From contig JAJXTA010000194.1 of assembly GCA_021784265.1 (NCBI GenBank), positions 1 through 6,163 of the forward strand: 6,163 nucleotides of DNA. Reading direction: 5' to 3'. The notes beneath the pieces were generated by a model. The model did not search any database. It was not told the DNA's origin and saw only the letters and a program-made list of their open reading frames with translations. This DNA comes from a bacterium (GTDB lineage: Bacteria; Verrucomicrobiota; Verrucomicrobiia; Limisphaerales; J093). Shown in pieces: positions 1 to 6,110 of the stretch (position 1 is its first letter; every line of letters starts with the position of its first letter). The translations under genes and the position numbers were made by a program.

Positions 1-681
1 AAGGCAATCCCGGGCGTTGGCCGGATTGGGCTGGGCGTAGAACCGCCGGCACGCCCCGATCACGCGCAGCCGCACCCGCCGCGCCGCCTCCACTACCGGC
101 CCGAGTTCCGTGAGCAACCGCCGATATTTCTGCACCAGATCCGGCCGCAGGTCCCCCTCCTCCTGTATCCGCCGCCGGGCCAGTTCCCCGGCCTTTTCCA
201 GGGCCTGGACATACCCGTCATAGCAGCGCAGCACCTCAAACGTCCGCCGCTCCAGGACAAACCAATCCGGGGGTTGAGGGTTGCCCCCGGAGGGGTTTGC
301 GGGTTGAGGGGTGAGTGGAGAAGTGGCTGAGCGACCCAGTGGCCGAGACTTCGCGGTTTCTGCGGATTCTGCGGTTTCTCTTGCCGCTCCCAACTCCTCC
401 TCCACCCCCCACGCATACCTCCGCCCCAGTTCCTCCTGCACCTCCGCCAGTTGCAGCCACTTCCCAACGGTGGGTTGGCACTGTATTTCAGCCAGCAACC
501 GCGCACGCTGGGGCTCAAGCTCGACAATCGGTGAGGGTAATCGCGGCTCGGCTGCCCCGGCCGCAGACGCATCCCCTGCCGTGATGACTGCGGCCAAGGC
601 GACCAACATGACAGTAGCGCTGACGCCTGCACGCCCTACGAACAATTTCCAGAGCCTGCACGAACGCCAAATGGGTTGCAT
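1..681 (-). CDS. Exported helical protein of unknown function, N-terminal 227 residues (runs off left edge)
   Basis: The frame is open from an ATG at 679-681 to base 1 without a stop, so the C-terminus lies outside the window. I do not recognise the family. Residues 1-40 look like a signal peptide: a basic start (WRSCRLWKLFVGRAG), a hydrophobic core at about 20-35, and a likely cleavage after ASA at 38-40. Residues 50-100 and 140-212 are rich in Glu, Arg, Leu and Ala and look like amphipathic helices, possibly coiled coil. They are separated by a low-complexity linker at about 101-138 (ETAESAETAK, then a Pro/Ser/Gly-rich part) that is encoded by short DNA repeats. The gene starts 43 bases after the HEAT-like gene ends and is probably its co-transcribed downstream partner. 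A GAGG ribosome binding site lies 5 bases before the ATG, inside a perfect hairpin. Longer ORFs in other frames here lack a signal peptide and read as arginine/tryptophan-rich shadows. Confidence 0.8.
   Translation of the reverse strand, partial: MQPIWRSCRLWKLFVGRAGVSATVMLVALAAVITAGDASAAGAAEPRLPSPIVELEPQRARLLAEIQCQPTVGKWLQLAEVQEELGRRYAWGVEEELGAARETAESAETAKSRPLGRSATSPLTPQPANPSGGNPQPPDWFVLERRTFEVLRCYDGYVQALEKAGELARRRIQEEGDLRPDLVQKYRRLLTELGPVVEAARRVRLRVIGACRRFYAQPNPANARDCL
271..310. repeat. Direct repeat of a decamer within a G-rich tract
   Basis: The ten bases GGGTTGAGGG occur at 271-280 and again at 301-310, exactly 30 bases apart. Between them is a small inverted CCCC/GGGG element with a CGGA loop (284-295). 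On the minus strand the stretch encodes part of the Pro/Gly-rich linker of the left-edge gene (TPQPANPSGGNPQPP). The 30-base spacing keeps the reading frame. It looks like an inserted or expanded low-complexity segment rather than a folded domain. Confidence 0.6.
352..378. repeat. Three tandem 9-base units, in frame
   Basis: Three adjacent 9-mers, CGCGGTTTC, TGCGGATTC and TGCGGTTTC, differ at only one or two positions. Read on the minus strand they encode E-T-A, E-S-A, E-T-A at residues 102-110 of the left-edge protein. Each unit is three codons, so gain or loss of a unit would leave the frame intact. It sits at the start of that protein's low-complexity linker. Confidence 0.7.
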
Positions 682-686
682 CGTAG

Positions 687-704
687 CCTCAAGTTCTCTT
701 GAGG
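687..704 (-). promoter_or_regulatory. Perfect hairpin covering the ribosome binding site of the left-edge gene
   Basis: On the minus strand this reads CCTCAAG-AGAA-CTTGAGG: a 7-bp perfect stem with a 4-base loop. Its 3' arm contains the GAGG that is the best Shine-Dalgarno match for the ATG at 679-681, 5 bases away. It lies in the 43-base gap after the HEAT-like gene. In mRNA the stem would hide the ribosome binding site, which could lower translation or make it depend on ribosomes arriving from the upstream gene. No T-run follows, so it is not a typical intrinsic terminator. The structure is seen directly; the regulatory role is inferred. Confidence 0.5.
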
Positions 705-724
705 AGACAGGTGGCCAGCCGCCT

Positions 725-2269
725 TCATTCTCCAAAGTATGGCGGGTAGACAAGATGGCCGACGCAGTGGCCTTGCTTGTTGAAGAAGAAATAAATGTTC
801 AGCCTCGCGTAGAAGCCGCGATTGACTTTGACATCGGGACACATGACAAACCCCTGCACCATCCCGCCCAGGTCCGTGTCATTCAGCCCGGCCCGGGCGG
901 CCGGGGTCTTGCCGCGCAGACGCTCGCGCGTGGTGTTGGTGAAATATCTGACCCATAGGTATTTATCCTTCCCTAGGCCATGGGCGGCGAACCAGGCTTT
1001 GGCCTGCTCGGGCGTGCAGGCCGGCGGCACTTCGTCGGCGATCAGCTTCTCCCATTTCTTCACCCGCTGGGCCACTTCCTCCGGCCAGACGACGGGGTTT
1101 CGGGCCGCGTAACGGGCGGGGTCGGCGGCGTATTCCTTCACAAAAGCAATTTGCTCCGGTAAGAAGCCGGCCCGGACATGCTGAATGTACAGTTTGCTGT
1201 GACTATCCCAATCCTTGTCCAGGACTTCCGTGACGGGAAAATCACGAAGCGAGGTCTCCAGAAAAACCCACCGATCCATGGTGGGCACGTGGAAGGCAAA
1301 GGGTTGCTCGGGCGGGGCCAAGGCGTACACCACGCGCACCGCCAGATCACAGATGCGCGTCACGGCCGACCGGCGTAGGTAGGGCCCGTCGGTGGCCTTG
1401 AGCCGGTATTCGTCCATGGGCTCGGGACAGGCCCTCGTATCATCCAGGCAGGGCGTGACCACCGGCAGAAGACGCTCGTCTTCCAATCGCCCCATCACCC
1501 ACAGCCCCCAGGCGCGCCGGGCTGGGTCCTGGCTCTGGCGCACGGCGTCGATGATCTCCAGGCGGGCCCGCTGTTCCCCGAGTTTGGCCAGCAGCAGGAC
1601 GAAATCCGAGCGGGTAGTGATCGGACGGTCAAAGGCGTTGGCGCAGGAGTAGAAATCGGCGCCGGGATGCCCCGCAGCGGCCGCCGCCAGTTGGTCGCGG
1701 AAGTGCTTCTGGTAGATTTCCCGAATCAGCGGAATGTCGGAGGCATCGGCCAGGCGGGAGAAGGCCCACCAGGCTTCATTATTGTCCTTTTCCTTGATCA
1801 CGCGCCTCGCCGCCTGCCGCGCGCGCTCCATTTCGGCCGGGGTGGCCAGGTCCTCGTTAACCAAGCACCATATCGCGGCGGAGAGCTGGTATCGCCAGTC
1901 CTTTGAGTCCAATCCGCTAACGGCAACATCGTGCCACATATCTTCACGCGAGCCTCCGGCGTTACTCAATAGCCAGCCCACACAGCGGTCGGAGTTCCGC
2001 TGTCGTCGCGCCTGTCGAAGCGCTTCGCGCAGCACGGGCGCGTAGCCATACGTTTCGACAAGAAAGGATAAATCCGGAGCTTCAAACTCCGCATTAGGTG
2101 CATTTAGGTCAAATGCGCGGGCTACACCCTTTTCCAGTTTGGAATGAATTGTCGGCGATGCGTTTTTTGGCTGCGTGGTAGACGATGCTGGATTCGCTCG
2201 CCCGATGCTCGGAGCAAAAAGAATCAGCGTCATGAGAAGTACAAGGATTATTAGCCTGTGAAGACGCAT
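725..2269 (-). CDS. Exported HEAT-like repeat protein with beta-rich C-terminal domain
   Basis: This encodes 514 residues from the ATG at 2267-2269. A longer form starts at ATG 2303-2305, overlaps the upstream gene by 17 bases and adds 12 residues (MRSIPNDGDDQR). I prefer the shorter start because it opens a classic signal peptide: MRLHR, a hydrophobic core at about 7-20, and probable cleavage after GRA at residues 23-25. A GGAG lies 11 bases upstream, a rather long spacing. The mature protein is mostly helical. Residues about 220-280 (for example RARLEIIDAVRQS, then ARRAWGLWVMGRLEDERLLPVV) resemble HEAT/ARM-type helix pairs, which usually form curved binding scaffolds. The last ~95 residues, from TPEQAKAWFAAHG, end in alternating aromatic/hydrophobic strands (FYARLNIYFFFNKQGH), a different and beta-rich domain loosely like BamE/SmpA-type folds (weak). 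No catalytic motif is seen. The gene follows the metalloprotease by 19 bases, so joint expression is likely. Exact family unknown. Confidence 0.85.
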   Translation of the reverse strand: MRLHRLIILVLLMTLILFAPSIGRANPASSTTQPKNASPTIHSKLEKGVARAFDLNAPNAEFEAPDLSFLVETYGYAPVLREALRQARRQRNSDRCVGWLLSNAGGSREDMWHDVAVSGLDSKDWRYQLSAAIWCLVNEDLATPAEMERARQAARRVIKEKDNNEAWWAFSRLADASDIPLIREIYQKHFRDQLAAAAAGHPGADFYSCANAFDRPITTRSDFVLLLAKLGEQRARLEIIDAVRQSQDPARRAWGLWVMGRLEDERLLPVVTPCLDDTRACPEPMDEYRLKATDGPYLRRSAVTRICDLAVRVVYALAPPEQPFAFHVPTMDRWVFLETSLRDFPVTEVLDKDWDSHSKLYIQHVRAGFLPEQIAFVKEYAADPARYAARNPVVWPEEVAQRVKKWEKLIADEVPPACTPEQAKAWFAAHGLGKDKYLWVRYFTNTTRERLRGKTPAARAGLNDTDLGGMVQGFVMCPDVKVNRGFYARLNIYFFFNKQGHCVGHLVYPPYFGE

Positions 2270-2288
2270 ACGTTGATCATCTCCATCA

Positions 2289-3881
2289 TTAGGGATTGAT
2301 CGCATCAGCTTCCCGCCAGCACACGCGCTGGCCGCCCACCGCCGGATACATCACATCGTTCGGATCATGGGAGTGGCTCGCAAAACCCAGGGCGTGGCCG
2401 ATCTCGTGGGCGTACATGGCAGCTTGCACACCAGATTGGACGTAGATCACCTGACCTCTTGTCTCACCCCCAGCGTCGCCCACAGCCATCGAAAGGCCTG
2501 GGACGATGTAGATGAAGACTTGGTTGGCGCCCGGAGCCGCGCGTTGGGCAGTCGCTATGTCCCCCGCAATATTGTCCGTGGTTGGGTGGACGCCAATGTC
2601 TTTATTAATGGTCCAAGTCTCGGTCAGAGTATTGTCAAGTTTTCGTAAATCCACAACCGCCTGGTCCCCCCACATACCCTGAGAGGTGCTGAAAATAGCA
2701 TCTGCATTGCTGATCGTGCCGTCATGTCCAGCCGTATCCTTGACGAAGATCATCCGTACGTCCATGGTTCTTGCATTCTTCACATCCAGACTAAGCACGG
2801 CCAGATCGCCGTTCTGGGTGGCCTTGGCGGTGGTCACCGCGTGCTGTTTTCCCGTGACGCCCGTGTTGGTCTGGGCCGCGCTGGTGCTGGCGGGGGTGAT
2901 GGTGGCACGAGCCGTATCCGTCACGGCGATGCCCACCACGCCGCTGATGGCTTGGTCCAGTTGGAGCATAGCTCCGGTGGAGGTGCGGTTGACGCCGACC
3001 ACCAGCCACGGCGGCGACTCCGAACCGTCGAACCCTTTGTATGCGTCGCGTTCGACCCACTGAGCCCCGACGATGGATAGAACGACTTGGTCCTGCTGGT
3101 AGCCGTTGGCGGTGGCGGTTACCGTGTATTTGGTGTCCTGCTGATCTGGAAGCGGCAGGGTGGCATTGCTCAAATCCAATTCCGGATCGCCTCCCATCAG
3201 GGACGCCCGCGTCGTGCCGGACAGGAAGCTGGGTAGTTGTCCCGATTTATCGCCCGCCACCGTGATGGTGATGGACACGCCCGCCTGGGCCTGACCGGCG
3301 GCGTTCAGAGCCTTGACGTGCAGCGACGCCTGGTGGGTGGTTCGGAAGGTGTAGTCTTTGCCAGCAATAATGTGGAGCCTTTGAGCTTGCTGGTCCTTGA
3401 TCCGGGCCCCCCAGCATTTTTGCGGGGGCGTGCCACCGCCCCCGCCACCCCCGCCCGTGGGGCTGAGATTGCCTTCACATTCCAGGGGAAACTCGCCTGC
3501 ATTCGTCCCCGCGGGATAGCTGACGCGAATGTCGATCGCCGTATCCTCGTCGGTCCAGCGATTGGCCGACAGCCCGGCGACGTTGCTCAGGATGATGTCA
3601 ACATGAGTCGCAGGCGAGGGCCCAAATCTCTGAAAGATCCAGCCTGTCGGCGGCTTGAAAGTCTTGCTGCGCAGGAACACCGCCCCGTCCTGAAGCGTGC
3701 GCAGGTCCGCATCGCTGTCATCGACACCGGGCGCCTGCAACGTCCCGTCCGGAGCGGTGTGGCCATCCCGCGCGCTAACCCTTTGGTCGGCGGCAAACAC
3801 GCAATTACGCCGAAAGCTAAGTCCCGGCAGAAGCAGCACAAGAAGGGTTACCATCGTCACAATGCCCCTGTGAACCATCAT
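2289..3881 (-). CDS. Secreted matrixin-type zinc metalloprotease with N-terminal beta-rich/Ig-like region
   Basis: This encodes 530 residues. The signature HEIGHALGFASHS at 492-504 matches the metzincin zinc site HExxHxxGxxH with the Ser after the third His that is typical of matrixins (M10). His492, His496 and His503 would bind zinc and Glu493 would be the catalytic base. The Met-turn DVMYP follows with Met511 eight residues after the third His, the usual matrixin spacing. The catalytic domain is about 375-530 and lies at the C-terminus. Residues 1-30 form a signal peptide (core TMVTLLVLLLPGL, probable cleavage after VFA). Residues about 183-273 look like a bacterial Ig-like fold (LHVKALNAAGQAQAGVSITITV, then YTVTATANGY). 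A run of eight glycines (143-150) sits between Cys135 and Cys156, which could form a disulfide. No cysteine-switch prodomain is visible. Start choice: GGAAGGAG lies 8 bases before ATG 3879-3881; an in-frame TTG directly after the upstream stop (3924-3926) has no such site and would spoil the signal peptide. It probably cleaves a protein outside the cytoplasm; the substrate is unknown. Confidence 0.88.
   Translation of the reverse strand: MMVHRGIVTMVTLLVLLLPGLSFRRNCVFAADQRVSARDGHTAPDGTLQAPGVDDSDADLRTLQDGAVFLRSKTFKPPTGWIFQRFGPSPATHVDIILSNVAGLSANRWTDEDTAIDIRVSYPAGTNAGEFPLECEGNLSPTGGGGGGGGTPPQKCWGARIKDQQAQRLHIIAGKDYTFRTTHQASLHVKALNAAGQAQAGVSITITVAGDKSGQLPSFLSGTTRASLMGGDPELDLSNATLPLPDQQDTKYTVTATANGYQQDQVVLSIVGAQWVERDAYKGFDGSESPPWLVVGVNRTSTGAMLQLDQAISGVVGIAVTDTARATITPASTSAAQTNTGVTGKQHAVTTAKATQNGDLAVLSLDVKNARTMDVRMIFVKDTAGHDGTISNADAIFSTSQGMWGDQAVVDLRKLDNTLTETWTINKDIGVHPTTDNIAGDIATAQRAAPGANQVFIYIVPGLSMAVGDAGGETRGQVIYVQSGVQAAMYAHEIGHALGFASHSHDPNDVMYPAVGGQRVCWREADAINP
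3432..3455. repeat. Poly-glycine codon tract
   Basis: Eight consecutive glycine codons (a GGC/GGT/GGG mix, minus strand) encode a flexible linker in the metalloprotease at residues 143-150. It is flanked by SPT and TPPQK, and by Cys135 and Cys156. The mixed codons argue against a pure slippage tract, although expansion or contraction by whole codons would be tolerated. Confidence 0.6.
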
Positions 3882-3887
3882 GTTATG

Positions 3888-3897
3888 AACTCCTTCC
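3888..3897 (-). promoter_or_regulatory. Strong Shine-Dalgarno that fixes the metalloprotease start
   Basis: On the minus strand this reads GGAAGGAGTT. The GGAG ends 8 bases before the ATG at 3879-3881; a second ATG follows directly at 3876-3878. It is the best ribosome binding site in the window and decides against the TTG start at 3924-3926. Confidence 0.7.
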
Positions 3898-3926
3898 GAT
3901 GACTGATCGTGCGCCGTACCCGCCAA

Positions 3927-6110
3927 CTATCGCCTGGCATATTCCGACAAGTAGTAGTGGGCAATCGTGTAGTACGGCCCTGCTGATCGGGGCATCCCGC
4001 CGAGCAATTCCATCCCAAGTTGCTTCTGGCCATCCCGAATCCTCTGCAAGGCAAGGTTGATCCTGGCGGTAAAAGCGAACTCGTTTTCCGCGCCACTGAT
4101 CACCAACGCGTCAAGAACAGCCAGACCGCGCTGGTGTTCCTTGACGTCGGTACTGTCACAGAGCAAATTGCCGGCGGCCACGGCTGCCCGGCACTCCGTC
4201 AGCGTCCCGTCCCGCCGGGCCAGCACCTTGGCGAACTGGGCCAGCGGGGCGGCGCGGTTGAAATCCCCGGCTTTCCACCGGCCACGGTAGAAGTTCGAGC
4301 CCAGGGCGAAATGCACGTAGTCCTCCTGGGCGGAGGTCAGCCGGCCGAATTCGCCGGCCAGGAGGCGGTCGCAGATCGCGGCCGCTTTGGTGAAATCCTG
4401 GGTGACATAGTAAAAGTCATTCAGCAACACGATGGTGCGCTGACGCGGGTTGTAAAGCTCCAGTTCCTGGGGGTAGGCCACCAAGTAGCCGTGCTCGGCC
4501 CCGAACTTCAGGCGCGTGTAGTCGTTGGGGTTGGCCAAGAGGGAGCCGCCGGTTAATTCCGGGTTCAGGTTGGGCAGGCGGCTCAATTGGGCCAGGGCAT
4601 CGGGGCAGGCGGGGGGAGGGGAAGAAGGCAAGTCCGCTCCCTGACGGTCGCGGCTCGTTGGCCCCTGGTTCTGGGGACCCCGGAAGTCCGGCACGCGGTA
4701 GTGCGTGCCCTGAGCCACCGACTTGGCCAGGGCCAGGAACCCCCGGAACTTGGCGCCTTGCTCCTCCAGATGGTTCAGGTACCACCGGCTGGTTTTGCGG
4801 TTGAAAAGCTGCCCTGGCTGGAGTTCGTTCTTCTTGACGTTCCCGAAGTAGTCCTTGTGCGTGCGCTGGCCGGGGGGCGTTACCACTTCCCACGCGGCCT
4901 GGACAATGTCCAGGGTGTCCGGCTCGGGGTCACTTCCGGGGGCCGGCCCCCGGATATCCTTCAGCCATTTGTCGAGTTGCTCGAAGCGCTTTTCCGCCAA
5001 GTCGAAATCGCAGTGCCGCTCCACCGCGATCCGGCCCAGTTCCAAAAGCGCCTCACCCCGGTATAAACCCTTGGGCTTGGCGTCATAGAAAGCCTGCAAG
5101 GCCCGCTCCGCCTGGGCCACCCGGCCCTGCCGCAGGAGGCACATGGGGCCGAAGAAGCGCGATGCCTCGGCGTACGGTGTGTCCGGCCAGCCCCGAATCA
5201 CCTCCGCATAGATGGAGAGGGCCGGGGCGACCGGCCGGTCGGACAGGCGGATGGCCTCGGCATCGCGGAAGCGCACGCAGGCTTTACCGTAGCGCTGGAT
5301 GTCCAACTGCCGCTGGGCCTGCCTCAGCCCCCCGGCCAGGGCGGCCAGCAGATCGGTGTTGAACTGGCGGGCTTCGTCATCCGGGAAGTGGGCGGCAAAC
5401 CAGGCTTGGCCGTACTGGAAGGCGTACTTGGCCTGAGCGTAGTCCTTCAGGTCCAGGAACGCCCGCCCGGCCACCTCGGCCGCCTGGGACACCGTGGGCT
5501 CGGCCCAGACTTCGCGCTTCTCTTCGCTTTGGATCACCCAGTCGCATAGGGCCGCGGCGGCCGCCGGCTGCCGGCGTAACAGATCGGCCTCGGCGCGGAC
5601 CAGGTAGAGCGCGCACAGCTCGGTGTGGTAGGGAACCGCTCCGCTTAAGACCGCTCCGTCACGGTCGCGGCTCGTTGCAGACGAGGCCGCAGCGCTACCG
5701 GGCTGCCAATTCCGGGGCAGGTACGGCGCGCTGAACAGGTCGATCAATTCCGGCCGCTTCTCGCGCACCGCGACCCCGGCCAGGAGGCCATCCACCTCGT
5801 AGTACGCTTGGGGGGCCAACTGCTGGTGCAGCGACCAAAGGGCGCTCGCGGCCGAATTCACCTGCCGGGCATCCTTCGAGGCCAGCATCTTGAGGCAGTG
5901 TTCCAGGCCCGCGTGGTACTGCGCAGGCAGGTCCAGGATAGGCGGTGTGAAAACAGCGGCCGAAGCGTCCGGGGGCGCATTACCCCCCGGTTGCACCACC
6001 CCGGCCCAGGCGCAGACAACAACCACGGCCAAAACCCAGGCCATGGCACACCCCCCGAGTGCGATGTGACGTACGCCCCGTCCCCGACTTGTCCCTGCAC
6101 TAGCGGACAC
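3927..6110 (-). CDS. Large exported TPR-like repeat protein
   Basis: This encodes 727 residues from a GTG at 6108-6110. The frame stays open to the right edge, so the start is not fixed; ATG 6042-6044 (residue 23) is an alternative just before the hydrophobic core. Residues about 22-38 (MAWVLAVVVVCAWAG) look like a signal peptide core, with possible cleavage after AWA (34-36) or near ASA (49-51). LGGC at 18-21 precedes the core, so it is not a lipobox. Helix pairs at about 167-196, 209-238 and 295-383 (for example VAQAERALQAFYDA and YRGEALLELGRIAVE) resemble tetratricopeptide repeats. A less ordered middle (about 384-550) is followed by a second helical array at about 555-727. TPR proteins normally act as protein-binding scaffolds; no catalytic motif is seen. 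Two linkers (146-155 and 485-494) are encoded by copies of the same DNA repeat, giving TSRDRDGAVL and TSRDRQGADL. It is the first gene of the cluster here, 45 bases before the metalloprotease. Family not recognised beyond the repeats. Confidence 0.85.
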   Translation of the reverse strand: MSASAGTSRGRGVRHIALGGCAMAWVLAVVVVCAWAGVVQPGGNAPPDASAAVFTPPILDLPAQYHAGLEHCLKMLASKDARQVNSAASALWSLHQQLAPQAYYEVDGLLAGVAVREKRPELIDLFSAPYLPRNWQPGSAAASSATSRDRDGAVLSGAVPYHTELCALYLVRAEADLLRRQPAAAAALCDWVIQSEEKREVWAEPTVSQAAEVAGRAFLDLKDYAQAKYAFQYGQAWFAAHFPDDEARQFNTDLLAALAGGLRQAQRQLDIQRYGKACVRFRDAEAIRLSDRPVAPALSIYAEVIRGWPDTPYAEASRFFGPMCLLRQGRVAQAERALQAFYDAKPKGLYRGEALLELGRIAVERHCDFDLAEKRFEQLDKWLKDIRGPAPGSDPEPDTLDIVQAAWEVVTPPGQRTHKDYFGNVKKNELQPGQLFNRKTSRWYLNHLEEQGAKFRGFLALAKSVAQGTHYRVPDFRGPQNQGPTSRDRQGADLPSSPPPACPDALAQLSRLPNLNPELTGGSLLANPNDYTRLKFGAEHGYLVAYPQELELYNPRQRTIVLLNDFYYVTQDFTKAAAICDRLLAGEFGRLTSAQEDYVHFALGSNFYRGRWKAGDFNRAAPLAQFAKVLARRDGTLTECRAAVAAGNLLCDSTDVKEHQRGLAVLDALVISGAENEFAFTARINLALQRIRDGQKQLGMELLGGMPRSAGPYYTIAHYYLSEYARR
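4634..4660. repeat. 27-base dispersed repeat, copy A (inside TPR gene)
   Basis: This copy matches bases 5651-5677 at 25 of 27 positions in the same orientation. The minus strand begins CAACGAGCCGCGACCGTC and ends GGGAGCGG. It encodes TSRDRQGA from residue 485, within a Pro/Ser/Gln-rich linker (RGPQNQGP before it, DLPSSPPP after). I recall near-identical sequences scattered through planctomycete genomes, but could not check this. Confidence 0.75.
4935..4954. repeat. 20-base perfect palindrome inside TPR gene
   Basis: TCCGGGGGCCGGCCCCCGGA equals its own reverse complement; the flanking T at 4934 and T at 4955 end the symmetry. On the minus strand it covers residues 386-392 (IRGPAPG), in the linker after the first TPR array. 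In RNA it could form an eight-pair GC stem with a 4-base loop. It is seen directly; whether it has any function is unknown. Confidence 0.7.
5651..5677. repeat. 27-base dispersed repeat, copy B (inside TPR gene)
   Basis: Second copy of the element at 4634-4660, about 1 kb away and in the same orientation. The mismatches are at 5658 and 5660, where the minus strand reads GTGACGG instead of GTCAGGG. It encodes TSRDRDGA from residue 146, flanked by a small-residue stretch (GSAAASSA) and by VLSGAVP. It uses the same reading frame as copy A. Confidence 0.75.

Noticed and set aside
271..378. CRISPR-like array
   Set aside because: The repeat units are only 9-10 bases, irregularly arranged and in frame within a coding gene, with no repeat/spacer pattern.
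93..632. Minus-strand ORF of 179 codons
   Set aside because: It is in a different frame from the 1-681 gene. Its product is rich in Arg, Trp, Gly and Pro without a signal peptide, whereas the other frame gives a good signal peptide, a ribosome binding site and helical sequence.
682..724. Intrinsic terminator between the HEAT-like gene and the left-edge gene
   Set aside because: The hairpin is short and no T-run follows it on the transcribed strand; it overlaps the ribosome binding site instead.
311..958. Plus-strand ORF of 215 codons
   Set aside because: It is antisense to the left-edge gene and the HEAT-like gene, spans their intergenic gap, has no signal or domain pattern, and reads as a low-complexity shadow of G+C-rich coding DNA.
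3237..3902. Plus-strand ORF of 221 codons
   Set aside because: It is antisense to the metalloprotease, whose minus-strand frame has a clear zinc site and signal peptide. No recognisable feature in the antisense product.
3882..3926. Extension of the metalloprotease to a TTG directly after the upstream stop
   Set aside because: There is no ribosome binding site for it, and it would add 15 polar residues before the signal peptide. The ATG at 3879-3881 has a strong site at proper spacing.
4020..5066. Plus-strand ORFs of 178 and 159 codons opposite the TPR gene
   Set aside because: They are antisense shadows caused by G+C-rich codons; the opposite strand carries a continuous TPR-like frame.
6045..6059. 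Possible lipobox (LGGC) in the TPR protein
   Set aside because: The hydrophobic core comes after the Cys, not before it, so it cannot be a lipoprotein signal.
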